64,000 nt of DNA from Micromonospora sp. BL4 (GTDB taxonomy: Bacteria; Actinomycetota; Actinomycetes; Mycobacteriales; Micromonosporaceae): positions 1 to 64,000 of the forward strand of contig NZ_RCVJ01000105.1 of the NCBI RefSeq assembly GCF_003667505.1, given 5' to 3'. The position numbers and the translations under genes were made by a program. Positions within the stretch are counted from its first letter, which is position 1; each line of letters starts with the position of its first letter. The notes under the pieces are model-generated. The model had not been told where the DNA came from and did no database searches. It saw only the letters and a list, made by a program, of their open reading frames with translations. Below are positions 45,133 to 54,105 of the stretch, in pieces.

Positions 45133-46413
45133 GTGCAGTCCTTGCGGCGCTGGTGGCACGAGACCGCGGGTGGGCTTCCCGCCACCTTCTGGTACCTCTG
45201 GGCCGGCCTGCTCATCAACCGAGCGGGCGCGTTCGCCATGCTCTTCCTGTCGCTGTACCTCACCGACGCGCGAGGGGCCAGCGAGGCGCTGGCCGGCACC
45301 GTCGTCGGCGCGTACGGGGCCGGCGGGGCGGCCGGCGTGCTGCTGGGCGGGGTGCTGGCCGACCGGTGGGGCCGCCGGGCCACCCTGCTCGCCGCGCACC
45401 TGATCACCGCCGCCCTGATGGTGGCACTGGCCTTCAGCCGGCCCCTGCTGCTGATCGCGGTGCTCTCGGCGCTGGTCGGCGTGGTGCACTCCATGCCGAG
45501 CCCGGCCTTCGTCGCGGCGATCGTGGACGTGGTGCCCGCACAGCGCCGCTCACGCGCGTTCAACCTCCAGTTCTGGGCGTTCAACCTGGGCATGGCGGTC
45601 GCCTCGGTGCTCGCCGGGGTGCTGGCCGAGGCGAGCTTCACCGCGCTGTTCCTGGTCGACGCGGCGGCCACCCTCGCCGCCGCCGCCGTGATCGGCTGGA
45701 AGGTGCCGGAGACCCTGCGGCGGAGCGTCCCGCCGCCAGCGCCGCCGACGAAGGGCCCGATCCGCAGCCGGGGCCCGGGGCTGCACACCGCGCTCACCGA
45801 CCGGACCTTCCTGGTCTTCGTCGGGCTCACGTTCGTGCTGGCCGTGCTCACCCTGCAGACCCAGACGATCATGCCGTTGGCCATGCGCGCGGACGGCCTG
45901 GGCCCGTCGGCGTACGGGCTGGTCGTGGCGCTCGGCGGGGCGCTGATCGTGCTCGGGCAACTGTTCGTGCCCCGGCTGATCGACCGGCACCGCAAGGACG
46001 TCGTGCTGGCGGCCTCGACCGCCCTGCTGGCGGTCGGCTTCGGCGCGCTGGCGGTCGCCGACGAGCTGGCCGTCTACCTGGGCGCCGCGGTGGTCTGGAC
46101 GGTCGGCTCGATGCTCGCCGCACCGCCCAACGCGCAGATCAACGCGGACCTGGCACCGCCGCAGCTGCGCGCGCGGTACCAGTCGGTCTTCTACCTGACG
46201 TTCCCGGCCGCGGCGTTCGTCGCGCCCACGCTCGGCGGGGTGAGCCTCCAGTACCTCGGAGACCGCCACTGGCTCATCGTGGGCGGGCTGGGCCTGCTGG
46301 CCGCCCTCGGGCACCTGCTGGCCGGGCCGCCTCGGGAGCGGCACGTCGCCGCCCTTCGCCGGGCCGCCGACCGGGAGCCGACACCGCCCGGGGACCGCGT
46401 GCCGGCCGCCTGA
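45133..46413 (+). CDS. MFS exporter (second of tandem pair)
   Basis: The 426-residue protein aligns with its neighbour from the first residues (SLRRWWHETAGGLPATFWYL) and shares the motif A GGVLADRWGRRATLL. The GTG at 45133 is chosen because GGGAGG lies 5 bases upstream and alignment starts there; an upstream GTG at 45118 has no support. The pair arose by tandem duplication. A strong hairpin follows. Confidence 0.87.
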   Translation: MQSLRRWWHETAGGLPATFWYLWAGLLINRAGAFAMLFLSLYLTDARGASEALAGTVVGAYGAGGAAGVLLGGVLADRWGRRATLLAAHLITAALMVALAFSRPLLLIAVLSALVGVVHSMPSPAFVAAIVDVVPAQRRSRAFNLQFWAFNLGMAVASVLAGVLAEASFTALFLVDAAATLAAAAVIGWKVPETLRRSVPPPAPPTKGPIRSRGPGLHTALTDRTFLVFVGLTFVLAVLTLQTQTIMPLAMRADGLGPSAYGLVVALGGALIVLGQLFVPRLIDRHRKDVVLAASTALLAVGFGALAVADELAVYLGAAVVWTVGSMLAAPPNAQINADLAPPQLRARYQSVFYLTFPAAAFVAPTLGGVSLQYLGDRHWLIVGGLGLLAALGHLLAGPPRERHVAALRRAADREPTPPGDRVPAA

Positions 46414-46800
46414 TCGCTCCGGCACCACGGGGTACGACATACGCAAAGCGCCCACCACGGCCAAAGGTCGTGGTGGGCGCTCGCCGGCGGGGCCGGCGGC
46501 GGCGGGCAACACTCACCCCCGTAAGCGTCGCCCGCTCGCGCCGCCGGTCCAAACAGGTGGGCACCGTCCCCCAACGGTTGATCCACCCGTCCCCTCGCGA
46601 CTCGCTTGGTGCGCGGATCTGATCGATCCGCCGCTCCCCCGAACGTTTCCAAGCGGGACGCGGTGCAATAAAGTTAGTTCGCCCGGATTCTGGATTCAAC
46701 CCAGACCGCTGTCTCGCCGGTCACAACTCGCGAGTATCCGCAGTTCGGGCCTCGGTCTGTGGCAACAGCCGCATACCCCTCGCGCATTCCCGCAAACACG
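46414..46800. other. Gene-free region between MFS gene and H1-like gene
   Basis: 387 bp between convergent stops (46413 and 46801). Apart from the terminator at 46447-46481, nothing coding was recognised. The part 46660-46800 is less GC-rich than its surroundings and was checked for tRNA-like structure without success. Confidence 0.5.
46447..46481. terminator. Hairpin terminator after the MFS pair
   Basis: Perfect 13-base arms AGCGCCCACCACG / CGTGGTGGGCGCT (46447-46459, 46469-46481) with a 9-base loop, 33 bases after the stop codon. Confidence 0.8.
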
Positions 46801-47988
46801 TCAACCGTCCTCTCGATCGGGTGACTCGGTCCGGAAGAAGTTGCTCTGCCGGCCGTCGCGCATCTGCTCCTGATAGATCAGGTTCAGCCGACGGAGGTCG
46901 AAGGTGTGAAACCACTCATCCCAGGTGATCTCACGGATCCGGCTGCTCTCTCGGTAACCGGGGATGTTGAAGGTCAAAACCCCCGCCCGGCCCTCCCGTT
47001 CGGTGCCGGCGATGGTCGCCGGCTTCGCACCGCGCTCCCGTGCCCAGCGTTGGATGACCTCGTGATTCGCGGTGATCAGGCTTCGTCCCGGGCGCTCCGG
47101 TCGGTCCGCGATCGACGCGATCACCTGCGAACTGCGAACCGATCGTCCGGTGCCCCGACCGGTCCGGATCCCGCCGGCCGCCGGTTGGGTCGCCCCCGCG
47201 GGCTTTGCGGGCGCCGCCCGCTTCGCCGCCGACGGCCGCGCCGGCGCCTTCTTGGCCGGCGCCTTCCGCGCGGGCGCGGTCCGGGCCGTCGTCGTCTTGC
47301 GGGCCGTGGTCGTCTTGCGCGCAGCCGTCGTCTTGCGGGCGGCTGCTGTCGTCTTACGCGCGGCCGTCGTCTTACGCGCGGCCGCTGCCTTGCGGGCGGT
47401 CGTCGACTTCGCCGCTGTCGTCTTCTTCGCCGGCGCCGTCGTCTTCTTCGCGGCCGTGGTCCTCTTCGCCGGTGTCGTCTTCTTCGCGGCAGTCTTCTTT
47501 GCCGCTGTCGTCTTCTTCGCCGCCGGCGCCGTCGTCCTCTTCGCGGCCGTCGTCTTCCTGGCCGCCGCCGTCGTCCTCTTCGCGGCCGTCGTCTTCTTGG
47601 CCGCGGCCCGCTTCGCGGGGGCGCTCTTGTTCGCCGGTGCGGCCTTCGCACGGCTCGGCGCCGCGCGGGTCGCCGACTTCTTCGTGGCGGCGGCACGACC
47701 CGCCGACGCCCGGGTGCCGGTTGCCCGGCCGGCCGGACCGGTGCTGCGCCGGCCCGCGCCACCACTCTCGGCGCGCAGCGAGCGCACCAGCTGTTTCACC
47801 AGGTCCGGTTTACGCAGCGCGGAGATCCCGGAGACCCCGCGTTTGCGCAGTTGACCGCGGATGTCGTCCACCCGCATCCCGGAGATCTCCGACTCGGAGA
47901 TTCCGGGGGTGTTCGGCGTCTGGTTGCCGGTCTGTCGTTTCGTCCTGGTCGCAGTCCCGCCGCGACCTGAGCTGTTCCGCTGAGCCAT
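46801..47988 (-). CDS. Histone-H1-like protein: Rho-N/SAP-like domain, Lys/Ala/Thr repeats, conserved C-terminal domain
   Basis: The 395-residue protein has three parts. Residues about 36-72 (MRVDDIRGQLRKRGVSGIS...) resemble a Rho-N/SAP-like helical DNA/RNA-binding domain. Residues about 80-280 are low-complexity KKTTAAKRTTAA-type repeats like eukaryotic histone H1 tails. Residues about 300-390 form a globular domain (HEVIQRWARERGAKPATIAG, then ITWDEWFHTFDLRRLNLIYQ) that is found alone in many bacteria. It is probably a nucleoid-associated protein. The domain fusion is unusual; see findings. The second residue block of the repeat differs little in codon use, suggesting internal expansion. Confidence 0.8.
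   Translation of the reverse strand: MAQRNSSGRGGTATRTKRQTGNQTPNTPGISESEISGMRVDDIRGQLRKRGVSGISALRKPDLVKQLVRSLRAESGGAGRRSTGPAGRATGTRASAGRAAATKKSATRAAPSRAKAAPANKSAPAKRAAAKKTTAAKRTTAAARKTTAAKRTTAPAAKKTTAAKKTAAKKTTPAKRTTAAKKTTAPAKKTTAAKSTTARKAAAARKTTAARKTTAAARKTTAARKTTTARKTTTARTAPARKAPAKKAPARPSAAKRAAPAKPAGATQPAAGGIRTGRGTGRSVRSSQVIASIADRPERPGRSLITANHEVIQRWARERGAKPATIAGTEREGRAGVLTFNIPGYRESSRIREITWDEWFHTFDLRRLNLIYQEQMRDGRQSNFFRTESPDREDG
47270..47640. repeat. Internal tandem repeats encoding the H1-like tail
   Basis: Degenerate units of about 18-27 bases, each carrying a GTCGTCTT core on the plus strand, encode repeated (A)KKTTAA / ARKTTAA modules. Slippage or recombination between units should make this region length-variable among strains. 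Confidence 0.7.
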
Positions 47989-48140
47989 GGGACGCTCACG
48001 CTCCTCGACACTCCGTCCTCGGCGCGCGGGGGTCCCTTTGCCGCACCGCGCGGTGCGGCATACCCGTCAGGACCGCTCCGAACCACCAGCCGACAAACCG
48101 GCTCGGGGCAGGGGCGGTCGGGCCGGGGTGCGACGGACGG

Positions 48141-48656
48141 TCAGGCCGGGCCGGGGCCGGAGCCGGAGGGCTCGAAGAGGTGCGCGAAGGCGGCCAGGTT
48201 GGCGGTCGACTCGCCGCGCTTGACCCGCCACTCGTACTCGCGCCGGATGGAGCTGCCGAAGCCGATCTCCAGCATGGTGTCGAAGGACTCGTCGGCGTAC
48301 GTGAGCACCGCGCCGAGGAGCCGGTCCAACTCGTCGGCGTCGACCCCGGACGGGTTGACCCGTCCGGTCAGGTACACGTCGCCGACCGCGTCCGTGGAGA
48401 AGGAGACCCCGTACATCCGGGCGTTGCGCTGCAACAGCCAGGCCCACAGCTCCTCACGCCGCTCGTCCGGCTGGCGCATCACGAACGCCTCGATCCGCAG
48501 CGCGTGCTCGCCGACGATGAGGTTGCAGACCGTCTTGAGCTTGTGGGTGCCCGGCAGGGTCACCGCGTACGAGCCCGGCCCGGTCGACTCGCAGGCCAGC
48601 TCCCGCTCGGCACAGACGGACTCGATCAGGGTCGCAAGATCGCTCTGTGGGCTCAC
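48141..48656 (-). CDS. YbjN-domain protein
   Basis: The 171-residue protein has the YbjN fold of type III secretion chaperone-like proteins (YAVTLPGTHKLKTVCNLIVG... AFVMRQPDERREELWAWLLQRN). Members of this actinobacterial branch (Rv0487) are conserved beside mshA. GTG 48656 starts 59 bp after the mshA stop, probably in the same operon. A role linked to mycothiol or stress is guilt by association only. Confidence 0.8.
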   Translation of the reverse strand: MSPQSDLATLIESVCAERELACESTGPGSYAVTLPGTHKLKTVCNLIVGEHALRIEAFVMRQPDERREELWAWLLQRNARMYGVSFSTDAVGDVYLTGRVNPSGVDADELDRLLGAVLTYADESFDTMLEIGFGSSIRREYEWRVKRGESTANLAAFAHLFEPSGSGPGPA

Positions 48657-48715
48657 CGGACCCACTTTACGACCGGCCGGGCCGGACCACCGGGTGACGA
48701 CCCCGCGCCTTGAGA

Positions 48716-50080
48716 TCACCAGGAGCAGGAGAGCGCCGGGTTGCAGGCGAGGTCGGCGACGAGGCGGGCACGGTGCGCAGCGGTCGCCTCGCCGTAGACG
48801 GCGAGCAGGCCGGCGACCGTGCGGTCCCAGGAGAAGTGCCGGGCGTGCTGCTCGGCGCCTCGGGCCAGCGCCGCCCGCCGGGCCTGGTCCGGCAGCAGGC
48901 GGGCCAGCGCGAGAGCCCAGTCCGCCGGGTCGTGCCCGTCGATCAGCACCCCGCTCACCTGGTCCCGCACGGCGGTGACCAGACCGCCGACGGCGGCGGC
49001 CAGCACCGGCGTACCGCAGGCCTGGGCTTCCAGGGCGACCAGCCCGAAGGATTCGTTGTGCGACGGCACCGCGACCAGGTCGGCGGCCCGGTACAGCGCC
49101 GGCAGGTCGTCACCGGTGCGCGGCGGCAGGAAGCGCACCCGGTCGGCGACCCCGAGTGTGGCGGCCAGCTCGATGAGCGCGGTCGGCCGGTCGAGCCCGC
49201 TGCCGCTGGGCCCGCCGCAGATCGCCACGGTGACCTGGTCGGCCAGCGCCGGGTCGCGCTCCCGGAGCGCGGCGACCGCGCGGATCAGCACGTCGGGCGC
49301 CTTGAGCGGCTGGATCCGACCGACGAAGGCCACCAGGTACCCGTCGACCGGCAGCCCCAGCCGCTCGCGGGCGGCGCGGGCCGCCGCGTACCGGTCGCCC
49401 GGCGCGGGCCGGAACCGGTCCAGGTCGACGCCCGGCTGCACGACGGCGACGTGGTCGGGGTCGGCGTCGTACCGGTCGACGAGATCGCGGGCCTCGACCC
49501 GCGTGTTGGCGACCAGCCGGTCCGCCTCGGCGACCACCTGCTCCTCGCCGATCACCCGGGCCTTCGGCTCGGGCCGGTCACCGGCCGCGAGTTGGGCGTT
49601 CTTGACCTTCGCCAGGGTGTGCGCGGTGTGCACCAGCGGCACCCCCCAGCGTTCCTTGGCCAGCCAGCCGACCTGGCCGGAGAGCCAGTAGTGGGAGTGG
49701 ATCAGGTCGTAGTGCCCGGGCGGGCGGGACGCCTCGGCGCGCAGCACGCCGGCGGTGAAGGCGCAGAGCTGGCCGGGCAACTCCTCCTTGGTCAGCCCCT
49801 CGAGCGGGCCGGAGGTGATGTGCCGGACCTGCACGCCGGGGGCCATCTCGACCACCGGGGGCAGGTCGCCGGAGGTGGCGCGGGTGAAGATCTCCACCTC
49901 GACGTTGGCCTCGGCGAGCCGCCGGGCGACCTCCAGGATGTAGACGTTCATCCCGCCGGCGTCGCCCGTGCCGGGCTGGTGCAGCGGAGAGGTGTGCACC
50001 GACAGGGTGGCGATGCGGCGGGGCCGGGGCCACGGCTGGGCACCTCGTTGACGACCGACACCGGTGTGCAGCTCCGCCAC
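48716..50080 (-). CDS. mshA: D-inositol-3-phosphate glycosyltransferase (mycothiol synthesis)
   Basis: The 454-residue GT4 enzyme transfers GlcNAc to 1-L-myo-inositol-1-phosphate, the first step of mycothiol synthesis. MshA hallmarks include [48 protein letters not shown] and [21 protein letters not shown] 50080 has AGAGGAGCG upstream. It is followed by the YbjN gene as in mycobacteria. Confidence 0.95.
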   Translation of the reverse strand: MAELHTGVGRQRGAQPWPRPRRIATLSVHTSPLHQPGTGDAGGMNVYILEVARRLAEANVEVEIFTRATSGDLPPVVEMAPGVQVRHITSGPLEGLTKEELPGQLCAFTAGVLRAEASRPPGHYDLIHSHYWLSGQVGWLAKERWGVPLVHTAHTLAKVKNAQLAAGDRPEPKARVIGEEQVVAEADRLVANTRVEARDLVDRYDADPDHVAVVQPGVDLDRFRPAPGDRYAAARAARERLGLPVDGYLVAFVGRIQPLKAPDVLIRAVAALRERDPALADQVTVAICGGPSGSGLDRPTALIELAATLGVADRVRFLPPRTGDDLPALYRAADLVAVPSHNESFGLVALEAQACGTPVLAAAVGGLVTAVRDQVSGVLIDGHDPADWALALARLLPDQARRAALARGAEQHARHFSWDRTVAGLLAVYGEATAAHRARLVADLACNPALSCSW

Positions 50081-50295
50081 GTCCGCTCCTCTTGTCACGG
50101 TTGATGCCGTCTCGCACGACCGGCGCTTCTCGGACAACCTGTACGCCGGATGTCATCTTCCCCATCGGCCTACGGAAATTCGCCCGCGCGGCCCCCCGGC
50201 GTGACGGACCTCATGACCGCCCACCCTCCTGCCCGCTGACGGCGGGCCCCACGCCCGCCCGGACCGGGCCGGAGGGCCGGGGCGACAATGACGGG

Positions 50296-51063
50296 ATGAC
50301 CTCTGTCGCCATCGTGACCGGAGCCTCCAGCGGGATCGGCGCGGCCACCGCCCGCCGGCTCGCCGCCGAGGGTTTCCACGTGCTCGCCGCCGCCCGCCGC
50401 GCCGACCGGCTCACCCACCTGGTCGCCGAGATCGCCGCCTCCGGCGGGCAGGCCACCGCGGTGACCTGCGACGTCACCTCGGACGAGTCGGTGGCCGGGC
50501 TCGCCGAGGCCGCCGCGCGGGCGCCCGGGCCGGTCACCCTGCTGGTCAACAACGCCGGCGGCGCGCGCGGGCTGGACCCGGTGGAGTCCGGTTCGATCGA
50601 CGACTGGCAGTGGATGTACGACGTCAACGTGCTCGGCACGCTGCGGGTGACCCAGGCCCTGCTGCCGGCGCTGGAGGCGTCCGGCGCGGGCACGATCGTG
50701 GTGGTCTCCTCCACCGCCGGCCTGACCGTGTACGAGGGCGGGGGCGGCTACACCGCGGCGAAGCACGCGCAGACCGCCATCGCCGGCACGCTCCGGCTGG
50801 AGTTGTGCGGGCGACCGCTGCGGGTGATCGAGATCGACCCGGGCATGGTGAAGACCGACGAGTTCGGGCTGGTCCGCTTCGACGGCGACGCGGATCGGGC
50901 CGCCGCCGTGTACGCCGGCGTCCCCGGGCCACTGGTCGCCGAGGACGTGGCGGACTGCATCGCCTGGTGCGCCACCCGCCCCGAGCACGTCAACGTGGAC
51001 CGGCTGGTGGTCCGGCCGCGGGCGCAGGCCGCCCAGCACAAGGTGCACCGAGTCGGCCAGTGA
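50296..51063 (+). CDS. Short-chain dehydrogenase/reductase
   Basis: The 255-residue classical SDR has cofactor motif TGASSGIG (residues 8-15), NNAGG, catalytic Ser in VVSSTAG and Y-x3-K in YTAAKHA. It resembles the YdfG/SDR-of-unknown-substrate group. GACAAT six bases before the ATG suggests a leaderless mRNA. It is followed after 10 bp by a methyltransferase gene, probably co-transcribed. Confidence 0.88.
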   Translation: MTSVAIVTGASSGIGAATARRLAAEGFHVLAAARRADRLTHLVAEIAASGGQATAVTCDVTSDESVAGLAEAAARAPGPVTLLVNNAGGARGLDPVESGSIDDWQWMYDVNVLGTLRVTQALLPALEASGAGTIVVVSSTAGLTVYEGGGGYTAAKHAQTAIAGTLRLELCGRPLRVIEIDPGMVKTDEFGLVRFDGDADRAAAVYAGVPGPLVAEDVADCIAWCATRPEHVNVDRLVVRPRAQAAQHKVHRVGQ

Positions 51064-51073
51064 AGCGCGAGGA

Positions 51074-51874
51074 GTGAGCGGCGCGGCGCGGCGTCGGCCG
51101 TTCGGGGTGGTCACGCGGGGCACGACCAACCCGAACCGGCTCCGCCGCGTGGACAACTGGATCGTCGCCACCTGCGGCGACCGGCTACGCGCGGCGGCCG
51201 ATCCGCTGGTGGTCGACCTCGGCTACGGCGCCACCCCGGTGACGGCGGTGGAGCTGCGGGCCCGGCTGGCCGCCGGGGTCCGTCGGGACGTACGGCTGGT
51301 CGGGCTGGAGATCGATCCGGCCCGGGTGGCAGCTGCGGAGCCGGCCGCCGACCCACCCGGGCTGACCTTCGCCCGGGGCGGCTTCGAGTTGGCCGGGCTC
51401 CGGCCGGTGCTGGTCCGCGCGTTCAACGTGCTGCGTCAGTACGACGAGCGCGACGTGCCGGACGCCTGGCGGACCATGACCGCCGCGCTGGCTCCCGGCG
51501 GGTTGCTCGTCGAGGGCACCTGTGACGAGCTGGGCCGTCTCGCCGGCTGGCTGCTGATCGACGCCGACGGCCCCCGGACGCTGACCCTGGCCGCGAAGCT
51601 CACCACGCTGGACAGCCCTGCCGAGCTGGCCGAACGGCTTCCCAAGGCGCTGATCCACCACAACGTCCCCGGCGAGCCGGTGCACGACCTGATCCGCGCG
51701 CTGGACGACGCCTGGCTGGCCGCCGCCCCGTACGCCACGTTCGGCCCCCGCCAACGCTGGCTGCGAGCCGTGACCCACCTCAGCGACACGGGCTGGCCGG
51801 TCCTGAACCGCCCGCACCGCTGGCGCCAGGGCGAGCTGACCCTCCCCTGGCCCACCGTGGCCCCCCGCACCTGA
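51074..51874 (+). CDS. SAM-dependent methyltransferase-like protein
   Basis: The 266-residue protein has a Rossmann-like start VVDLGYGATPVTAVEL (motif I with G-Y-G), acidic LEIDPARV and the central LAPGGLLVEG, the class I methyltransferase order. The N-terminus (FGVVTRGTTNPNRLRRVDNW) is a conserved actinobacterial feature. Substrate unknown. It lies in a likely operon with the SDR and ends before a palindromic repeat. Confidence 0.8.
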   Translation: MSGAARRRPFGVVTRGTTNPNRLRRVDNWIVATCGDRLRAAADPLVVDLGYGATPVTAVELRARLAAGVRRDVRLVGLEIDPARVAAAEPAADPPGLTFARGGFELAGLRPVLVRAFNVLRQYDERDVPDAWRTMTAALAPGGLLVEGTCDELGRLAGWLLIDADGPRTLTLAAKLTTLDSPAELAERLPKALIHHNVPGEPVHDLIRALDDAWLAAAPYATFGPRQRWLRAVTHLSDTGWPVLNRPHRWRQGELTLPWPTVAPRT

Positions 51875-51902
51875 CCCGCGCCGCGCCGGCCGGGACCCCG
51901 TC

Positions 51903-51971
51903 GATCATGGAGTTGTGGTGGGCGTTCTATGGCCAGAAGGGCTGTTCGTCCCCCACCACGACTCCATGATC
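51903..51971. repeat. 20-bp-arm palindromic element / convergent terminator
   Basis: Twenty-base arms (51903-51922 and 51952-51971) pair with one mismatch around a 29-base loop. It lies between convergent methyltransferase and murB genes and could terminate both. The long AT-balanced arms (beginning GATCATGGAG) look like a dispersed intergenic palindrome rather than a simple terminator. Confidence 0.65.
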
Positions 51972-51985
51972 AACGCGGAGGGGGC

Positions 51986-53068
51986 CTAGAGGGCGCAGTT
52001 GATTAGGACGGGTTCGGGGTGCAGGGTCACGCCGAAGCGGGCGTGCACGGTGTCGCGGATGTCGCCGGCGAGGGTGAGCAGGTCGGCCGTGCTCGCCGTA
52101 CCGCTGCGGTTGGTGAGCGCCAGGGTGTGCTTGCCGGAGATCGCCACGCCGTCCGGGCCGGGGTGGCCCTTGGTGAAGCCGGCCTTGTCGATCAGCCAGG
52201 CCGCGCTCACCTTGACCGTGTCGTCGTGCCCGGGCCAGGATGGCGGCTCGCCCAGCTCGGCGGCGCGCTCCCGGAGCTGCTCGTACGCCGCCCGGTCGAG
52301 CACCGGGTTGGTGAAGAAGGAGCCGACCGAGCGAGTGTCCGGGTCGGTGGGGTCGAGCACCATGCCCTTGCCGGCGCGCAGCCGCAGCACCGCCGCTCGG
52401 GCAGCGGCCAGCGACACCCGCTCGCCCACCTCGACACCGAGCGCCCGAGCCAGTTCGGCGTAGCGCACCGGGCCGGAGAGCGGGGACCGGGCGAGCCGGA
52501 AGTCCACGGACAGCACCACCATCCGGTCCCGGTACTTGAAGATGCTGCCCCGGTAGGCGAACCCGCAGTCGGCGGCGGGAACGAACTGGCGGATGTCCTC
52601 GACCCGGTCGTACACCTCGACGCCGGTGATGGTCTCGGCGACCTCCTGGCCGTACGCGCCGACGTTCTGGATCGGGGTGGCACCGGTCGAGCCGGGGATG
52701 CCGGAGAGGCACTCCAGCCCGGCCCAGCCGTTGGCCACCGTCGTGGCGACGAGGTCGTCCCACGGCTCACCGGCCTCGACCCGTACCGTGACCGAATCGG
52801 CGTCCTCGGCGACGATCCGCAGGCCGCGGGAGCGCACCAGGACGACCGTTCCGGGGAAGCCGACGTCGCCGATCACCACGTTGCTGCCGCCCGCCAGGAT
52901 CAGAAGTGGGTCTTCCGTGGCGCGAATGGCCCGAACGATCTCGTCGGCACTGCCGGCAGCCATGATCCGCCGGGCCGGCCCACCCATCCGCAGCGTGGTG
53001 TAGCTGGCCAGTGGACCAGGGATGGCACGATCGGCTTCGGTTGTCGGCTGGGCGTAGGCGTCTGACAC
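51986..53068 (-). CDS. murB: UDP-N-acetylenolpyruvoylglucosamine reductase
   Basis: MurB reduces UDP-GlcNAc-enolpyruvate to UDP-MurNAc. The 360-residue flavoprotein shows FAD-binding GGSNVVIGD, SGIPGSTGATPIQNVGAYG, catalytic Arg in FAYRGSIFKY, Ser in SVGSFFTNP, and the C-terminal HPEPVLINC. GTG 53068 is chosen: TAAGGT stands seven bases upstream. The frame stays open to 54076 without conserved sequence. Confidence 0.95.
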   Translation of the reverse strand: MSDAYAQPTTEADRAIPGPLASYTTLRMGGPARRIMAAGSADEIVRAIRATEDPLLILAGGSNVVIGDVGFPGTVVLVRSRGLRIVAEDADSVTVRVEAGEPWDDLVATTVANGWAGLECLSGIPGSTGATPIQNVGAYGQEVAETITGVEVYDRVEDIRQFVPAADCGFAYRGSIFKYRDRMVVLSVDFRLARSPLSGPVRYAELARALGVEVGERVSLAAARAAVLRLRAGKGMVLDPTDPDTRSVGSFFTNPVLDRAAYEQLRERAAELGEPPSWPGHDDTVKVSAAWLIDKAGFTKGHPGPDGVAISGKHTLALTNRSGTASTADLLTLAGDIRDTVHARFGVTLHPEPVLINCAL

Positions 53069-53137
53069 GTCTTTCACCTTAGGCTGAGGGGCAGCCGTGG
53101 CACCCACTGGTGGCCCGGCACCCCCGGGAGGATGGCG

Positions 53138-53896
53138 ATGAGCAGACTGCAGGGCAGCAAGGATTTCTGGATCGGCGCGCTCCGGACGGAGGGTCCGGCC
53201 TTCGCCTCGGCGGTGGCGGAAGCGCCGCCGGAGACACCGGTCCTGTCCTGTCCGGGCTGGACGGTCAATGATCTCACGCTGCACCTCGCCGGCATCTACC
53301 ACTGGGTTTCTTCGTTTGTCGGCTCCGGTCTGACCACCGCGCCGGCCCGCCGGGAGCGGTTCGAAGCGGACCCGGGCCGGAGTCCCCTCCAGCTCTGGCA
53401 GCAGGGGTACGACCAGCTGATGACCCTCTTCGACGGGCTGGACGCGGAGGCCCCGGCGTGGAACTGGGCCCCGCAGCCGAAGAAGGCCGGTTTCTGGCCG
53501 CGCCGGATGGCACACGAGACGGCGGTGCACCGCTGGGACGCCCAGCTCGCCATCGCCGCCGGTGAGCCGGTGGAGGCGAAGCTCGCGGCCGACGGGGTGA
53601 GCGAGGTGCTGGACACCTGGCTGCCCGCGGGCCGGCGGCGCGAGCAGGGCGAGTGGCACGGCGTGGTGCAGCTCTCCGCGACCGACGCCGCCCAGGAGTG
53701 GTATCTGCGGCTGCGCGGGGAGGGGGTGGCGCTGCTGGACACCGCGACCATCTTCGACCACGACGACCACCACGCGCGGGCGCAGGTCAGCGGCACCGCG
53801 AGCGACCTGCTGCTGGCGCTCTGGGGCCGGATCAGCTTCGACACGCTGGACGTCGCCGGCGACCGCAACCTGCTCGACGGCCTGCGCACCCGCTGA
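53138..53896 (+). CDS. Mycothiol-dependent maleylpyruvate isomerase-family enzyme (DinB-like)
   Basis: The 252-residue protein has an N-terminal DinB-like helical bundle with His in LTLHLAGIYHW and the typical motif RMAHETAVHRWDAQ, completing a three-ligand metal site, and a C-terminal SCP2-like domain. The family uses mycothiol in thiol transfer or isomerisation. GGGAGG fixes the ATG at 53138 rather than the one at 53132, which would overlap it. Substrate unknown. Confidence 0.85.
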   Translation: MSRLQGSKDFWIGALRTEGPAFASAVAEAPPETPVLSCPGWTVNDLTLHLAGIYHWVSSFVGSGLTTAPARRERFEADPGRSPLQLWQQGYDQLMTLFDGLDAEAPAWNWAPQPKKAGFWPRRMAHETAVHRWDAQLAIAAGEPVEAKLAADGVSEVLDTWLPAGRRREQGEWHGVVQLSATDAAQEWYLRLRGEGVALLDTATIFDHDDHHARAQVSGTASDLLLALWGRISFDTLDVAGDRNLLDGLRTR

Positions 53897-53920
53897 CCGC
53901 CGCCCGGGGCCGGCCCGGGA

Positions 53921-53970
53921 CGACACGACGAGGGCGTCACTCCTCCGGGGTGGCGCCCTCGGTCGTGTCG
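53921..53970. terminator. Hairpin terminator after the DinB-like gene
   Basis: Arms of 16-17 bases (53921-53936 / 53954-53970; CGACACGACGAGGGCG and its near-complement) with one bulge and a 17-base loop, 24 bases after the stop codon and just upstream of the sugar-operon promoter. Confidence 0.75.
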
Positions 53971-53999
53971 GCGTCCCAGGGTCACAATCCGCATCGATG

Positions 54000-54060
54000 A
54001 GAGAGCGCTCTCTTGACAGCGCGCGGGTGACCCACCAACCTGTCGTGAGAGCGCTCTCTT
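54000..54060 (+). promoter_or_regulatory. Sugar-operon promoter with twin LacI-type operators
   Basis: The 12-bp perfect palindrome GAGAGCGCTCTC occurs at 54001-54012 and 54047-54058, 46 bp apart. A consensus -35 TTGACA (54013-54018) abuts the first copy; the -10 is weak and the second copy lies near the expected transcription start. The core is like the CebR box TGGGAGCGCTCCCA. The LacI-family protein at the operon end is the probable ligand-responsive repressor. Confidence 0.8.
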
Positions 54061-54105
54061 GGCCATTCGCCACCATCCGACCACCTTGAGAGAGGTCCGA
54101 ATCCC

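Noticed and set aside
47270..47640. CRISPR-like or satellite array
   Set aside because: Repeat units are degenerate, in frame and encode the Lys/Ala/Thr tail; there are no unique spacers.
51986..54076. MurB with a 336-residue N-terminal extension
   Set aside because: The extension covers the divergent DinB-like gene antisense and has no conserved sequence; GTG 53068 has family-like length and a -10 hexamer.
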